A stretch of 50,579 nt of DNA, from positions 1 through 50,579 of the forward strand of contig JFBG01000044.1 in the NCBI GenBank assembly GCA_000583135.1. Reading direction: 5' to 3'. Position 1 is the first letter of the stretch. Every line of letters starts with the position of its first letter. This document shows positions 16,830 to 25,558 of this stretch, piece by piece. The DNA comes from Thioalkalivibrio sp. HK1 (GTDB lineage Bacteria > Pseudomonadota > Gammaproteobacteria > HK1). The notes beneath the pieces were generated by a model. That model did no database searches. It was not told where the DNA came from and worked only from the letters and a program-made list of their open reading frames with translations. The translations under genes and the position numbers were made by a program.

Positions 16830-17885
16830 TCATAGCGGGAAATCCGCCGCCGGCAGGTTTTCTCTTAGATAAATATCGATCCCGATTCGCTCTTGGGGGG
16901 CGTTGAAGGGAGTGGAATCGACCGTGGCCCGCAGCAACCGCACGGCGCTGCGAACGATATGACCCAAATCCTGGGCGATGACCGCATCGAAGAGGCGATC
17001 ATCGAGCGCCTTGTGGTTGTCGGGGGTCAGTTCGTGGCCGATCACCACCGGTTTGCGATGGATTCCCTTTAGGAAGCGAATCAAGCCTTGGCTGTAGTCG
17101 GAAGAAGAATAGATACCGCCGATATCGTGATTCGCCCGCCATGCATTGCGCAATCCATCGAAGACCGGATCCGCCGAGTCGCGCGCTTCTATCGAGGGCA
17201 ATATGCACAGGTGAGGAAAGTCCTTCGCCATCGTCAGATCGAAACCGTGCCGCCGTTCCAGATGATCGCGGGCATGGCGGGAGCCGATGATCACCGCGAT
17301 GCTCCGCTTTTTGCGCTCCAAAAAGCGACCCATCAAACGAGCCGCGGTTCGGCCGGCGCTGATATTGTCGATACCGATGAAGTGATCTCGCGTCGAACTC
17401 GGCAAGTCCGAGATGATGGATACGACGGCGATCCCTCGCGCCCGGGTTCTGACGATGGCATCGCGGATTTGCGGTGTTTCCGGGGCCAATATCGCCACCC
17501 CGTCAACCCCGTCGGCCCCGTCGGACCTCAAATCATCGAGGGTCTGCGCGGTTTCACGGCTATCGAAGGGGGTGGTGCGGCGGATCTCCAAGCGGGTGCG
17601 TTCATTGACCAGCAATTTGGCTTGCGCGGCGATCTGTCGCTTCAATGCTTTGATCAGCTCGCTGCCGGAATCCGGCAATACGAAGAGCAAGCGATAGATT
17701 CGCCGGCGGGCAAGGTTGGCGGCCGCGGTATCGCGCACATAACCGAGATCGTCGATGGCTCGGTTGACCTTCGCGATCGTTGCCGAGCGCACCCCGGGCC
17801 GTTCGTTGAGCACGCGATCGACGGTGGCGAGGCTCACCCCGGCATGCCGGGCGATATCGTTGACCGTGGGTTTTCCCGCCGCCAT
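16830..17885 (-). CDS. LacI-family transcriptional regulator
   Basis: The 351-residue product begins with the LacI helix-turn-helix TVNDIARHAGVSLATVDRVLNERPGVRSATI, then the hinge region and a periplasmic-binding-protein-like ligand domain (LFVLPDSGSELIKALK; GIDNISAGRTAARLMGRFL; DIGGIYSSSDYSQGL). The start at 17885 gives the usual short N-terminus; an in-frame GTG at 17942 would add 19 residues. It is the last gene of the leftward operon, 108 bp after the kinase gene, and most likely controls it, perhaps through the palindromes at 25304 and 25335. The effector is unknown; a sugar, polyol or dihydroxyacetone is likely. Confidence 0.88.
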   Translation of the reverse strand: MAAGKPTVNDIARHAGVSLATVDRVLNERPGVRSATIAKVNRAIDDLGYVRDTAAANLARRRIYRLLFVLPDSGSELIKALKRQIAAQAKLLVNERTRLEIRRTTPFDSRETAQTLDDLRSDGADGVDGVAILAPETPQIRDAIVRTRARGIAVVSIISDLPSSTRDHFIGIDNISAGRTAARLMGRFLERKKRSIAVIIGSRHARDHLERRHGFDLTMAKDFPHLCILPSIEARDSADPVFDGLRNAWRANHDIGGIYSSSDYSQGLIRFLKGIHRKPVVIGHELTPDNHKALDDRLFDAVIAQDLGHIVRSAVRLLRATVDSTPFNAPQERIGIDIYLRENLPAADFPL

Positions 17886-17993
17886 CGGACCACCGTCATC
17901 GATCGCGCCGATGGTGCGAGGGCTTTCTGCGCCGCTTGTCACAAGGGAAAGATGCGCTTCGAAGTCGAGCCGGGCCGGGTCTTCGAAGGATCG

Positions 17994-19613
17994 TCAGCCG
18001 GCCAACCGGGCAAAAACCCGGGCCACGGCTTCGGCTCCGGGGTCGTTGTTCCCGAGCAGGTTTTCTTCCGGCACGTAGGCGGCGCGCCCCGCCTTGGCGC
18101 GGCCGATGCGCGCGGTGGCATCCGCCCCCTCGCGCGCGGCCCTTGCGGCCAAGGCGAAGCCACCGCTCAGCGCTTCGAGCGCAGGCTGCAAGGCATCGAT
18201 CATCGTTCGATCCCCGAGTTTGGCTCCGCCGACCTCGCACACCCTTTCGAGCCCTTCGGCCAAGGCCCGCTCGATGGAAAGCCCGCGGGAGCAGGCATCC
18301 CCGGTGGCGTTGAAGAAGATCGCCAGAATCACCCCGGAGGATCCGCCCATCGTCTGGCTCAATTCGTTGCCCAGAGCGGGCATCAGTTGTGTCAGATCCG
18401 CCAGCGGCATGCGATCCAGACTGCCTTTGAGGGATCTGGCCGCCCCGGCCAGCGTGCTGCCGGCATCGCCATCACCGGATTTGGCATCGAGACGATTCAG
18501 TTCCGCCTCGGATTCGAGCAATAAATCGCAGATATCTTCCAGCAGCGCCCTGGCCTGCGGATTGGCCGAGGGGATCGGTTTGACCGGAGACAGGCCATCG
18601 GGCAAGCGCTCGACGATCGGCTCGACGAGGGCATCGATACCGGGCCAAGCGGCGGGCTCGACCGGGGATCGAAGGGCCTGCATATCCGCATCGCTTGCAG
18701 GCAGGACCGATACCGAAAATCCGTGCATATCCAAGGAGGTCATCAAGGATGCGGGGCCGATCAGAGATTCGATACCGACTTTTTTATCCGAGCGAGCCAG
18801 CTCGTTGGCCAGCACCGACATTTCCAGGCAGGTGGTGGAGCCCAAGTTATTCAGCAAGGCCACGGTCGGCCCCTCGCCGAGATGGGGTGCGAGCCTTTCC
18901 AATACCATCCGCATGGCGGTTGCGGCGTCGACGAAATCGACTTGCTGCACCCCGGCTTCGCCGTGGATGCCGAGCCCGAGCTCGGCTTTGCCCCAGGCGA
19001 TGCGATCCTCTTTGTCGGCACCGGGGACGGTGCAGGTATCCAATGACATCCCGATGGAGGCGATCTTGGCGATCACTCCTTGGGCGATTTCGGTGACCGC
19101 TTCGAGCGACTTGCCGATCTGGGCCGCATGCCCGGCGATCTTGTGCACGAAGAGGGTGCCGGCCACGCCCCGGGGCTGCGGCAGATCCGGCAAGGCGATA
19201 TCATCGTCGACCACGACCATCTCCACCTTGCGACCCAAGGCCCGGGCGCGTTCGGCGGCGAGACCGTAGTTGAGGCGATCCCCGGTGTAGTTCTTGACGA
19301 TCAGCAGGCAGCCGGCATCCCCGGTTACCGCCAAGATCCCGGCCAAGACGGCCTCGACCGAGGGCGAGGCGAAGACCTCGCCGCAAATCGCCGCCGTCAA
19401 CATCCCCCGCCCGACGAAGCCTGCATGCGCCGGCTCATGCCCGCTGCCCCCGCCGGAAATCAGCGCCACCTTGGATGGATCCCGGTCGGCGCGGTAAACG
19501 ACCTTGATATGCGGATAACCATCGAGCCGTCGCAAGGCTCCGCCGGAGCCGGCGAGCAATCCGTCGATCGCCTCGGTTACCGAGTTCTCTTTTTCGTTGA
19601 TGAATCGGTTCAT
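17994..19613 (-). CDS. Dihydroxyacetone kinase, fused DhaK-DhaL (ATP-dependent type)
   Basis: The 539-residue product joins a DhaK substrate domain (residues about 1-330) and a DhaL nucleotide domain (about 355-539). DhaK shows SGGGSGHEPAH (53-63) and GIHGEAG with H217, the His that binds dihydroxyacetone covalently. DhaL shows KSGDGDAGSTL, whose aspartates bind Mg-ADP/ATP, and MGGSSGVILAIFF. The fusion indicates the ATP-dependent kinase rather than the PTS-linked form. It would make dihydroxyacetone phosphate, meeting the GlpD product. AAGGAC precedes the ATG at 19613. It lies in the ABC operon, suggesting the imported substrate is dihydroxyacetone or something converted to it. Confidence 0.92.
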   Translation of the reverse strand: MNRFINEKENSVTEAIDGLLAGSGGALRRLDGYPHIKVVYRADRDPSKVALISGGGSGHEPAHAGFVGRGMLTAAICGEVFASPSVEAVLAGILAVTGDAGCLLIVKNYTGDRLNYGLAAERARALGRKVEMVVVDDDIALPDLPQPRGVAGTLFVHKIAGHAAQIGKSLEAVTEIAQGVIAKIASIGMSLDTCTVPGADKEDRIAWGKAELGLGIHGEAGVQQVDFVDAATAMRMVLERLAPHLGEGPTVALLNNLGSTTCLEMSVLANELARSDKKVGIESLIGPASLMTSLDMHGFSVSVLPASDADMQALRSPVEPAAWPGIDALVEPIVERLPDGLSPVKPIPSANPQARALLEDICDLLLESEAELNRLDAKSGDGDAGSTLAGAARSLKGSLDRMPLADLTQLMPALGNELSQTMGGSSGVILAIFFNATGDACSRGLSIERALAEGLERVCEVGGAKLGDRTMIDALQPALEALSGGFALAARAAREGADATARIGRAKAGRAAYVPEENLLGNNDPGAEAVARVFARLAG

Positions 19614-19639
19614 TTCAAGTCCTTTGTCCTTGTGGGGGC

Positions 19640-20635
19640 TTATGCCCTTCGATTGCCGTTCTCGTCGAAAAACAAGGGGTCGATCGGTTGCACACCGATT
19701 CGCTCGCCGACGCTTAGCGATCGCAGGCGCGGTTGCAGGCACACCAACGCATGACCCTCGATCTCCAGATGCACGCGGATCTGATCGCCCAAATGTTCGA
19801 TACGCTTGACCAGTGCCGGTTGTCCATCACCGAATCGAATATGTTCGGGCCGAAGACCGATCCGATGACCCTTGCCCCGGGTGGCGGGGAATAAATCCGC
19901 CGGCAAGATATTGATGCGGGGCAATCCGAGTCGACCGGCGACATCAATGCTGTTCGGCCGTTCGTAGACATCGCGCGGGCTGCCGAACTGCACCAGCCGA
20001 CCGTCTTGCAGCACCCCGACATGGGTGGCCATGGTCATCGCCTCGATCTGATCGTGGGTGACGTAGAGCAAAGTCGCCCCGAGATCGGCTTGGATGCGTT
20101 TGAGCTCGATGCGCAAATCGGCCCGCAAGCGCGCATCCAGCGAACTCAAGGGCTCGTCCATCAAATAGATCGTCGGATCCCGCACCAGCGCCCGTCCGAT
20201 CGAAACCCGCTGCATCTCGCCCCCGGATAGTTCGGTCGCCCGATTATCGAGTTTGTCCTTGATCCGCAGCACCTCGGCCACTTGCGCGATCTTTTCTTCG
20301 ATCTCCTTTTTCGGGGTTTTCAATATCGGCGAGCGCAAGGGGAAAGCCAGGTTATCGCGCACCGTCAGATGCGGATAAAGAGAATATTGCTGAAAAACCA
20401 TGGCCACATCGCGCATCGCCGGGGTGTCATGATCGACGATGCGCCCCTTGATGGAAACGGTGCCGGCGTCCGCTTTTTCCAAGCCGGATATCAAACGCAG
20501 CGTCGTGGTTTTGCCGGCACCGGTGGGACCTAATAAAACGACGAAACTGCCGTCATCGATCCGCATATCGATATCGGCGACGGCGATTTTATTGCCGAAG
20601 GATTTGCTCAAGCCCGATAACACGACCTCAGCCAT
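19640..20635 (-). CDS. Sugar/polyol ABC transporter ATPase (second subunit)
   Basis: The 331-residue MalK-type ATPase has Walker A GPTGAGKTT, Q-loop FQQYSLYPHLTVRDN, signature LSGGEMQRVSIGR, Walker B IYLMDEPLSSLDA, H-loop VTHDQIEAM and a C-terminal OB-type domain (IGLRPEHIRF). Unlike GlpS/GlpT, all motifs are intact. The ATG at 20635 overlaps the preceding ATPase gene by 8 bases; an ATG at 20650 is possible but lacks a ribosome site. Two different ATPases in one operon suggest a heterodimer. Confidence 0.88.
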   Translation of the reverse strand: MAEVVLSGLSKSFGNKIAVADIDMRIDDGSFVVLLGPTGAGKTTTLRLISGLEKADAGTVSIKGRIVDHDTPAMRDVAMVFQQYSLYPHLTVRDNLAFPLRSPILKTPKKEIEEKIAQVAEVLRIKDKLDNRATELSGGEMQRVSIGRALVRDPTIYLMDEPLSSLDARLRADLRIELKRIQADLGATLLYVTHDQIEAMTMATHVGVLQDGRLVQFGSPRDVYERPNSIDVAGRLGLPRINILPADLFPATRGKGHRIGLRPEHIRFGDGQPALVKRIEHLGDQIRVHLEIEGHALVCLQPRLRSLSVGERIGVQPIDPLFFDENGNRRA

Positions 20636-21722
20636 CTTGGGTTCTTCCATGCAAAGCCGAACGCAATACCTTGCCCGTGGCCGAAGAAAACAGCGATATC
20701 CGGCAAGATTCGAATTCCAAGCCCACCCGCTCGCCGATCTCGACCGATTGCGATGAATCGACTCGGGCCTTGATCGAGCCCGCATCGCTTTGCAAAGTGA
20801 TCACTTGCGTCGTTCCTAAATACTCGATGGCGCAAACCCGAGCCGAGGGATTTGCGCGATCCGAAAAACGGATGTGTTCCGGACGAATCCCCAAGATCAC
20901 ATCACCCGCCGCCGACTCGTGCTGCTGCGGAACGGCGATCGGGATGCCCTTTACCGAAACTTGGCTTTGTCCTTCGGCGATCGCACCGTCGACATCGAGA
21001 AAATTCATCGATGGAGAGCCGATGAAGTCGGCAACGAACAGGCTCTCGGGTTTTTCGTAGATTTCCTTCGGGGTGCCGAATTGTTCGACCACGGCATTGT
21101 TCATCACCACGATCTTGTCGCCCATTTGCATCGCCTCGAGCTGATCGTGGGTGACATAGACCGTGGTTGCGCCCATGCGATCGTGCAGCGCGCGCAACTC
21201 CAACGCCATTCGCTCGCGAAACTCCGCATCCAACGCCCCCAAAGGCTCGTCCATCATGAACGCCTTCGGATTGCGAACGATGGCCCGCCCCAAAGCCACG
21301 CGCTGACGATCGCCCCCGGAAAGACCGCTCACCGGATGATCGAGGATATCCTCGATACCGAGGATCTTTGCGACCTCCAGAATCTTGGCCGTGCGTTCTC
21401 GGCGCTTCATCCCTTGGCTTGCCAAGGGATAGCCGATGTTTTTGCGCACATTCAGATGCGGGTAGAGTGCGAACATCTGAAAGACGAAGGCGATATCGCG
21501 TTGCGATGGCGGCCGCCGACTGATCTCTTCGCCATCGAGGTAGATCTTTCCCCCGCTCGGTATCTCGAGGCCTGCGATCATCCGCAAAGTGGTGGTCTTG
21601 CCGCAGCCGGAGGGTCCGAGCAGCATGAAGAATTCACCGTCTTCGATCGTAAAAGACGATTCTTTCACCGCGGTGAATGCACCGAATCGTTTGCATAGAT
21701 TTTCGATGACGATTTCAGCCAT
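20628..21722 (-). CDS. Sugar/polyol ABC transporter ATPase (first subunit)
   Basis: The 364-residue MalK-type ATPase has Walker A GPSGCGKTT, signature LSGGDRQRVALGR, Walker B FMMDEPLGALDA, H-loop VTHDQLEAM and the C-terminal regulatory domain (LGIRPEHIRFSDRA). It starts 3 bases after the small membrane protein gene and overlaps the second ATPase gene by 8 bases, which suggests translational coupling and equal amounts of the two subunits. Confidence 0.9.
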   Translation of the reverse strand: MAEIVIENLCKRFGAFTAVKESSFTIEDGEFFMLLGPSGCGKTTTLRMIAGLEIPSGGKIYLDGEEISRRPPSQRDIAFVFQMFALYPHLNVRKNIGYPLASQGMKRRERTAKILEVAKILGIEDILDHPVSGLSGGDRQRVALGRAIVRNPKAFMMDEPLGALDAEFRERMALELRALHDRMGATTVYVTHDQLEAMQMGDKIVVMNNAVVEQFGTPKEIYEKPESLFVADFIGSPSMNFLDVDGAIAEGQSQVSVKGIPIAVPQQHESAAGDVILGIRPEHIRFSDRANPSARVCAIEYLGTTQVITLQSDAGSIKARVDSSQSVEIGERVGLEFESCRISLFSSATGKVLRSALHGRTQDG

Positions 21723-21725
21723 TTT

Positions 21726-21917
21726 TCAATCCTTCGGGAAATGACTGACAACGATGAACATCACCGTTCCGATCAAGGTCGTGATGAACGAATAGGTATA
21801 GGCCCACATCACAAAAGGCTGCATCAGCATGAAAACCCCGAGGGCTATCAGCAGCGTTGCCAGCAGCTCCCACGGGCCTCGTCGAAAGCGGATCAATCCT
21901 TGGAAAAAATCGCTCAT
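21726..21917 (-). CDS. Small two-helix membrane protein of the ABC operon
   Basis: The 63-residue product has two hydrophobic segments (ELLATLLIALGVFMLMQPFVM and SFITTLIGTVMFIVV) around a short WAYTY loop. Its ATG overlaps the stop of the upstream permease (21914-21917), so it is a real, coupled gene. I do not know its function. Its position mirrors the DUF2160-like protein of the glycerol operon, although the sequences are not obviously alike; an accessory role in the transporter is inference. Confidence 0.72.
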   Translation of the reverse strand: MSDFFQGLIRFRRGPWELLATLLIALGVFMLMQPFVMWAYTYSFITTLIGTVMFIVVSHFPKD

Positions 21918-22852
21918 TTGCGTACCGCTCCGAAAGTGATTCCCCGCAGTAGATGCTTGCGCAGCATCACGGTGAAGATCATCACCGGCAGCAAGAACAG
22001 CGTCGCTCCGGCGGCCACGGCGGGCCAGTCCAAGCCCCCGACCCCGATGATGGTGGGGATGAAGGGCGGTGCGGTTTGCGCGGTGCCGGAGGTCAACAAG
22101 ACCGCGAACGCATATTCATTCCAAGCGAAGATCAGACAGAAGATCGCGGTCGAGGCGATCCCCGTTGCGGCCTGCGGCAATACCACCTTGTAAAAAGCCT
22201 GGAAACGGGTATAGCCGTCGATCAATGCCGCTTCTTCGTATTCACGGGGGATCTCGTCGATAAACCCTTTCAATAGCCACACGGCGAGCGAGATATTGAC
22301 CGCCGTATAGAGCAATATCATGCCTAGATGGGTATCGCTCAATCCGAGTTGCCGGTACATCAAAAAGATCGGGATCGCCACCGCGATCGGCGGCATCATG
22401 CGCGTGGACAGGATGAAAAAGAGCAGGTCGTCGGCCAAGGGGATCGAAAATCTCGAAAAAGCATAAGCCGCCAAGGTGCCGAGGAATATACTAAGGAAAG
22501 TCGATCCGAATCCGATGATGATCGAGTTCAAAAAGCGTTCGCCGAATTTGGAGGGCCCGGCGATCACCATCTCCCGATTGCGAACGATCTCCTCGGCGAA
22601 GTTTTTAGGCGGCGGCAGTTCCGCCAGTTTCTCCGGGCTGACCCGGGTCCTCGTCGTGAATAGATTGACATAACCCTCCAGCGAGGGTTGATAGACGATT
22701 TTCGGCGGGTAGCTGATGCTGTCCGGCGGGGTCTTGAAACCGGTCATGAATATCCAAAGCAACGGAACCATGGTGATCGACGCATAAAGAATCACCAGCG
22801 TACCGGCAATGGTCTTTTGCCTCAAGGTGGCATCGGTAATGGAGTGACTCAT
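21914..22852 (-). CDS. Sugar/polyol ABC transporter permease (MalG type)
   Basis: The 312-residue product has six predicted transmembrane segments and the coupling motif IPREYEEAALIDGYTRFQAFYKVVLP. There is an unusual periplasmic insert between segments 1 and 2 (about residues 45-95, TRTRVSPEKLAELPPPKNF...), longer than in most MalG relatives. The ATG at 22852 overlaps the upstream permease stop as ATGA and has AAGGAG close upstream. It pairs with the following MalF-type permease. Confidence 0.9.
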   Translation of the reverse strand: MSHSITDATLRQKTIAGTLVILYASITMVPLLWIFMTGFKTPPDSISYPPKIVYQPSLEGYVNLFTTRTRVSPEKLAELPPPKNFAEEIVRNREMVIAGPSKFGERFLNSIIIGFGSTFLSIFLGTLAAYAFSRFSIPLADDLLFFILSTRMMPPIAVAIPIFLMYRQLGLSDTHLGMILLYTAVNISLAVWLLKGFIDEIPREYEEAALIDGYTRFQAFYKVVLPQAATGIASTAIFCLIFAWNEYAFAVLLTSGTAQTAPPFIPTIIGVGGLDWPAVAAGATLFLLPVMIFTVMLRKHLLRGITFGAVRK

Positions 22853-23796
22853 CGCTCCTTCACCTTGTTGAGGGCTTTGACATAAATCGACGCCAGACCG
22901 AAGACGGTTACGAACAAGATAATGGCAAATGCACTGGAGTAACCGGTGCGCCATTTCTCGAAGGCTTCTCGTTTCAAGTTGATCGACGCAAGTTCGGTCG
23001 TCGATCCCGGTCCCCCTCCGGTCAACTGCACCACGAGATCGAACATCTTGAAATTCTCGATGCCTCTGAACAAGATCGCCAGCATCAAGAACGGCAAGAC
23101 CATCGGGATGGTGATGGTAAAGAACTGCCTGAGTTTGGATGCCCGATCAACTTCCGCGGCCTCGTAGATATAGTTGGGGATGCTGCGCAGACCGGCCAGA
23201 CAGATGAGCATCACGAAGGGAGTCCACATCCAAGTATCGACGATGACGATCGCCCACGGTGCCAAGTTCACCGAGCCCAACATTTCGAAGCTCGATGGAT
23301 CGGCGCCGGTAAAAAACGCCACGACATAGTTGAACAATCCGATTTGCGGTTGATAGAGAAAAGTCCAGAAATTGCCGACCACCGCCGGGGATAGCATCAT
23401 CGGCAGCACGATAATCGTGGTCCAAAGATCGTTGCCCCGAAATTTTCGATTGATCAGCCAAGCCAGCGTGAACCCGATGATGACTTGCAAAAACAAGGTC
23501 CAGAATAAAAAGTGCGCCGTCGCTTGCATCGATAGCCAGATATCGCTGTCTCCCAAGATGCGTTCATAGTTGCGCAAGCCGATATATTCGATCTCCCGCC
23601 CGATGCGATTGGCCTTGAAGTTGGTGAAACTCAAGTTGATGGTCCAGATCAACGGAAAGATATTGATCACCAACAGCAAGAAGATGGTCGGTCCGACGAA
23701 GATCCAGGCAATGGCTCGATCCGACAATCCCTTCACCCGGCGGGCGATAGGCGTCGGTGTGGCTTGCGCCAGGCGATTGAGCGGTTTTTCGATCAT
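22849..23796 (-). CDS. Sugar/polyol ABC transporter permease (MalF type)
   Basis: The 315-residue product has a cytoplasmic N-terminus, six hydrophobic segments, LTGGGPGSTTELASINL and the coupling motif IPNYIYEAAEVDRASKLRQFFTITIP, in which the usual Gly is replaced by Arg. It follows the binding protein gene after a hairpin-containing gap of 106 bp. Confidence 0.9.
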   Translation of the reverse strand: MIEKPLNRLAQATPTPIARRVKGLSDRAIAWIFVGPTIFLLLVINIFPLIWTINLSFTNFKANRIGREIEYIGLRNYERILGDSDIWLSMQATAHFLFWTLFLQVIIGFTLAWLINRKFRGNDLWTTIIVLPMMLSPAVVGNFWTFLYQPQIGLFNYVVAFFTGADPSSFEMLGSVNLAPWAIVIVDTWMWTPFVMLICLAGLRSIPNYIYEAAEVDRASKLRQFFTITIPMVLPFLMLAILFRGIENFKMFDLVVQLTGGGPGSTTELASINLKREAFEKWRTGYSSAFAIILFVTVFGLASIYVKALNKVKER

Positions 23797-23860
23797 CGAG
23801 GGGATCCGAGAAGAAGGTGCCGATCAAACAGCCGGATATCGATAGGGATATTTCGATAGA

Positions 23861-23884
23861 AGCCGGCGGATCGCTCCGCCGGCT
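23861..23884. terminator. Hairpin between binding-protein and permease genes
   Basis: AGCCGGCGGA and TCCGCCGGCT form a perfect 10-bp stem around TCGC, 19 bp after the binding-protein stop. No U run follows on the minus strand, so partial termination or message protection is likely, allowing excess binding protein over permease. Confidence 0.6.
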
Positions 23885-23902
23885 CCATGTCTTGGCAACT
23901 TT

Positions 23903-25222
23903 TTACAGTTTGCCTTCGTCTTCGAAGACTTCCGTCCAGTCCTCGATCAGCTTATCCAAGGCTTCTTTGGCCGTGCCCTGGTCGGCCACGACATAATCGT
24001 GGATACGCTTTTGCATCGCCAGCAGCAATTCGGCGTAGGTGGGCTCTTGCCAAAAATCCTTGACGTTTTCCATCGCCACCAAAAAGTCCCCGGCAAAGGG
24101 AGCGCTATCTTCGAAGGTATCGCTGCCCAGAACCGAGTTATGCGCGGAATAACCGCCCATGCTCCACCATTTGGCCTGCACCTTAGGATCGGCGAACCAC
24201 TTGATATATTCCAGGGAAGCCTCTTGTTTATCGGAGTAGGAGACCACCGAAATCCCCTGTCCGCCCAGTGTCGAGCCCGGTACGTTTTGCGGCGGATTGA
24301 CGAAGAAATCGATCTTGTCGCCACCGGTATTGGGGTCGGCATAGAGCCCGGGGAAGAATGCGAACCAGTTCATCGCCATCGCCACCTGACCGGATTTGAA
24401 CGCATCCAGACTCTCGCCCATGTAGGAGTTGGTATAGCCCGGCGGGGTCGCCGTTTCGTAAAGCTCCTTGTAGAACTCCAGCGCCTCGACCGCTTCGGGG
24501 GAGTTCACGGCCCCCTCCATATCGTATTTCCCCGGGGTGTTTTCGTATTCGAATCCCCAAGGATAAAGGGCCGAGGTAACCCCCATCGTAATGCCCTCGG
24601 AACCGCGCTCGGTGAAGATCGCCGCCCCGTAAACCTTCTTCCCGTCGATCTCCCGCTCTTGAAAGAATTGCGCGATCTGCAGCAGCTCTTTTTGGGTCTT
24701 CGGTTCGCCCAGTTCTTGTCCGGTGGCTTGTTTGTAGGCCGCGCGAATGTCATCTCGGGAAAACCAGTCCTTGCGATAGAACCATCCGTTGGCATCGCCC
24801 ATCGCCGGCAACGCATAGTAATTCGGCGTGCCTTTGGGCCAAGTGGAGTAGGCGTAGACCGTCGCCGGGGCGAAGTCGCTCATGCTGATGCCTTCCTTGT
24901 CGAAGAAGTCATTCAACTTGACGTAGTGGCCATTTTCCGCTCCGCCACCGATCCACTGGCTATCACCGATCAGCAAATCGCACAGCTTGCCGCCGGAGTT
25001 GAGCTCGTTGAGCATCCGATCCGCAAAATTCGGCCAAGGCACGAATTCGAAATGCATGGTATGGCCGCTTTGCTCCTCGAACTCCTTGCTCAGCTCGACC
25101 AGCGCATTGGCCGGATCCCATGCGGCCCAGCACAAGGTCAGGTCCTCGGCCTGTGCCGCATTGGTGAAGCCGGCGGCGGCAAGGGATACCACCCCGACTG
25201 ACGTCAACTTTCGCAGATTCAT
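23903..25222 (-). CDS. ABC transporter extracellular solute-binding protein (family 1)
   Basis: The 439-residue product starts with a Sec signal peptide ending near NAAQA (residue 25). The mature part has the family 1 pattern: TLCWAAWDPANALVELSKEFEEQSG, PWPNFADRMLNELNSGGKLCDLLIGDSQW, YYALPAMGDANGWFYRKDWF and a C-terminal helix ending VFEDEGKL. It is first in the leftward operon and so probably the most expressed. The substrate cannot be read from sequence; the coupled dihydroxyacetone kinase points to dihydroxyacetone or a related polyol. Confidence 0.9.
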   Translation of the reverse strand: MNLRKLTSVGVVSLAAAGFTNAAQAEDLTLCWAAWDPANALVELSKEFEEQSGHTMHFEFVPWPNFADRMLNELNSGGKLCDLLIGDSQWIGGGAENGHYVKLNDFFDKEGISMSDFAPATVYAYSTWPKGTPNYYALPAMGDANGWFYRKDWFSRDDIRAAYKQATGQELGEPKTQKELLQIAQFFQEREIDGKKVYGAAIFTERGSEGITMGVTSALYPWGFEYENTPGKYDMEGAVNSPEAVEALEFYKELYETATPPGYTNSYMGESLDAFKSGQVAMAMNWFAFFPGLYADPNTGGDKIDFFVNPPQNVPGSTLGGQGISVVSYSDKQEASLEYIKWFADPKVQAKWWSMGGYSAHNSVLGSDTFEDSAPFAGDFLVAMENVKDFWQEPTYAELLLAMQKRIHDYVVADQGTAKEALDKLIEDWTEVFEDEGKL

Positions 25223-25295
25223 GTTCGTTCTCCTCGCTCTTGATCAAGCGGTGGCGTTTTCCGATTGTTTCGCACCCTCGTAACCGGGCAAGACG

Positions 25296-25350
25296 AGTCT
25301 AAATGATGTACGTACGTCAAGTCAAGGATTTTTTTGATGTGCGTACATCA
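25296..25350 (-). promoter_or_regulatory. Promoter with paired palindromic operators for the ABC/DhaKL operon
   Basis: On the minus strand, -35 TTGACT (25325-25320) and -10 TAGACT (25301-25296) are 18 bp apart. The spacer is filled by the 16-bp near-palindrome 25304-25319, plus-strand TGATGTACGTACGTCA. A second copy, TGATGTGCGTACATCA, lies at 25335-25350 just upstream of -35. Centre spacing is 31 bp, about three helical turns, so both face the same side. The operon's LacI-type regulator is the best candidate; the central CG fits that family. Confidence 0.7.
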
Positions 25351-25558
25351 TTTTAGCCTCCGAAGGTCCGAAACAGGTGGACCGGCATGACAACCTTCGC
25401 GATTGGCGACGGATACAGGCTGTTGTGCAGGAACTCGCAGGTCCGGTGCGTGAGGATAACTGTCGATTCCCGGCGGGTTTGACGCCATATTGCGACACGA
25501 GCACCGGGGATGGTCCCGCTGGCCGGCTCATGCGCCATGTCGACGCTTTGGGTTGTCG

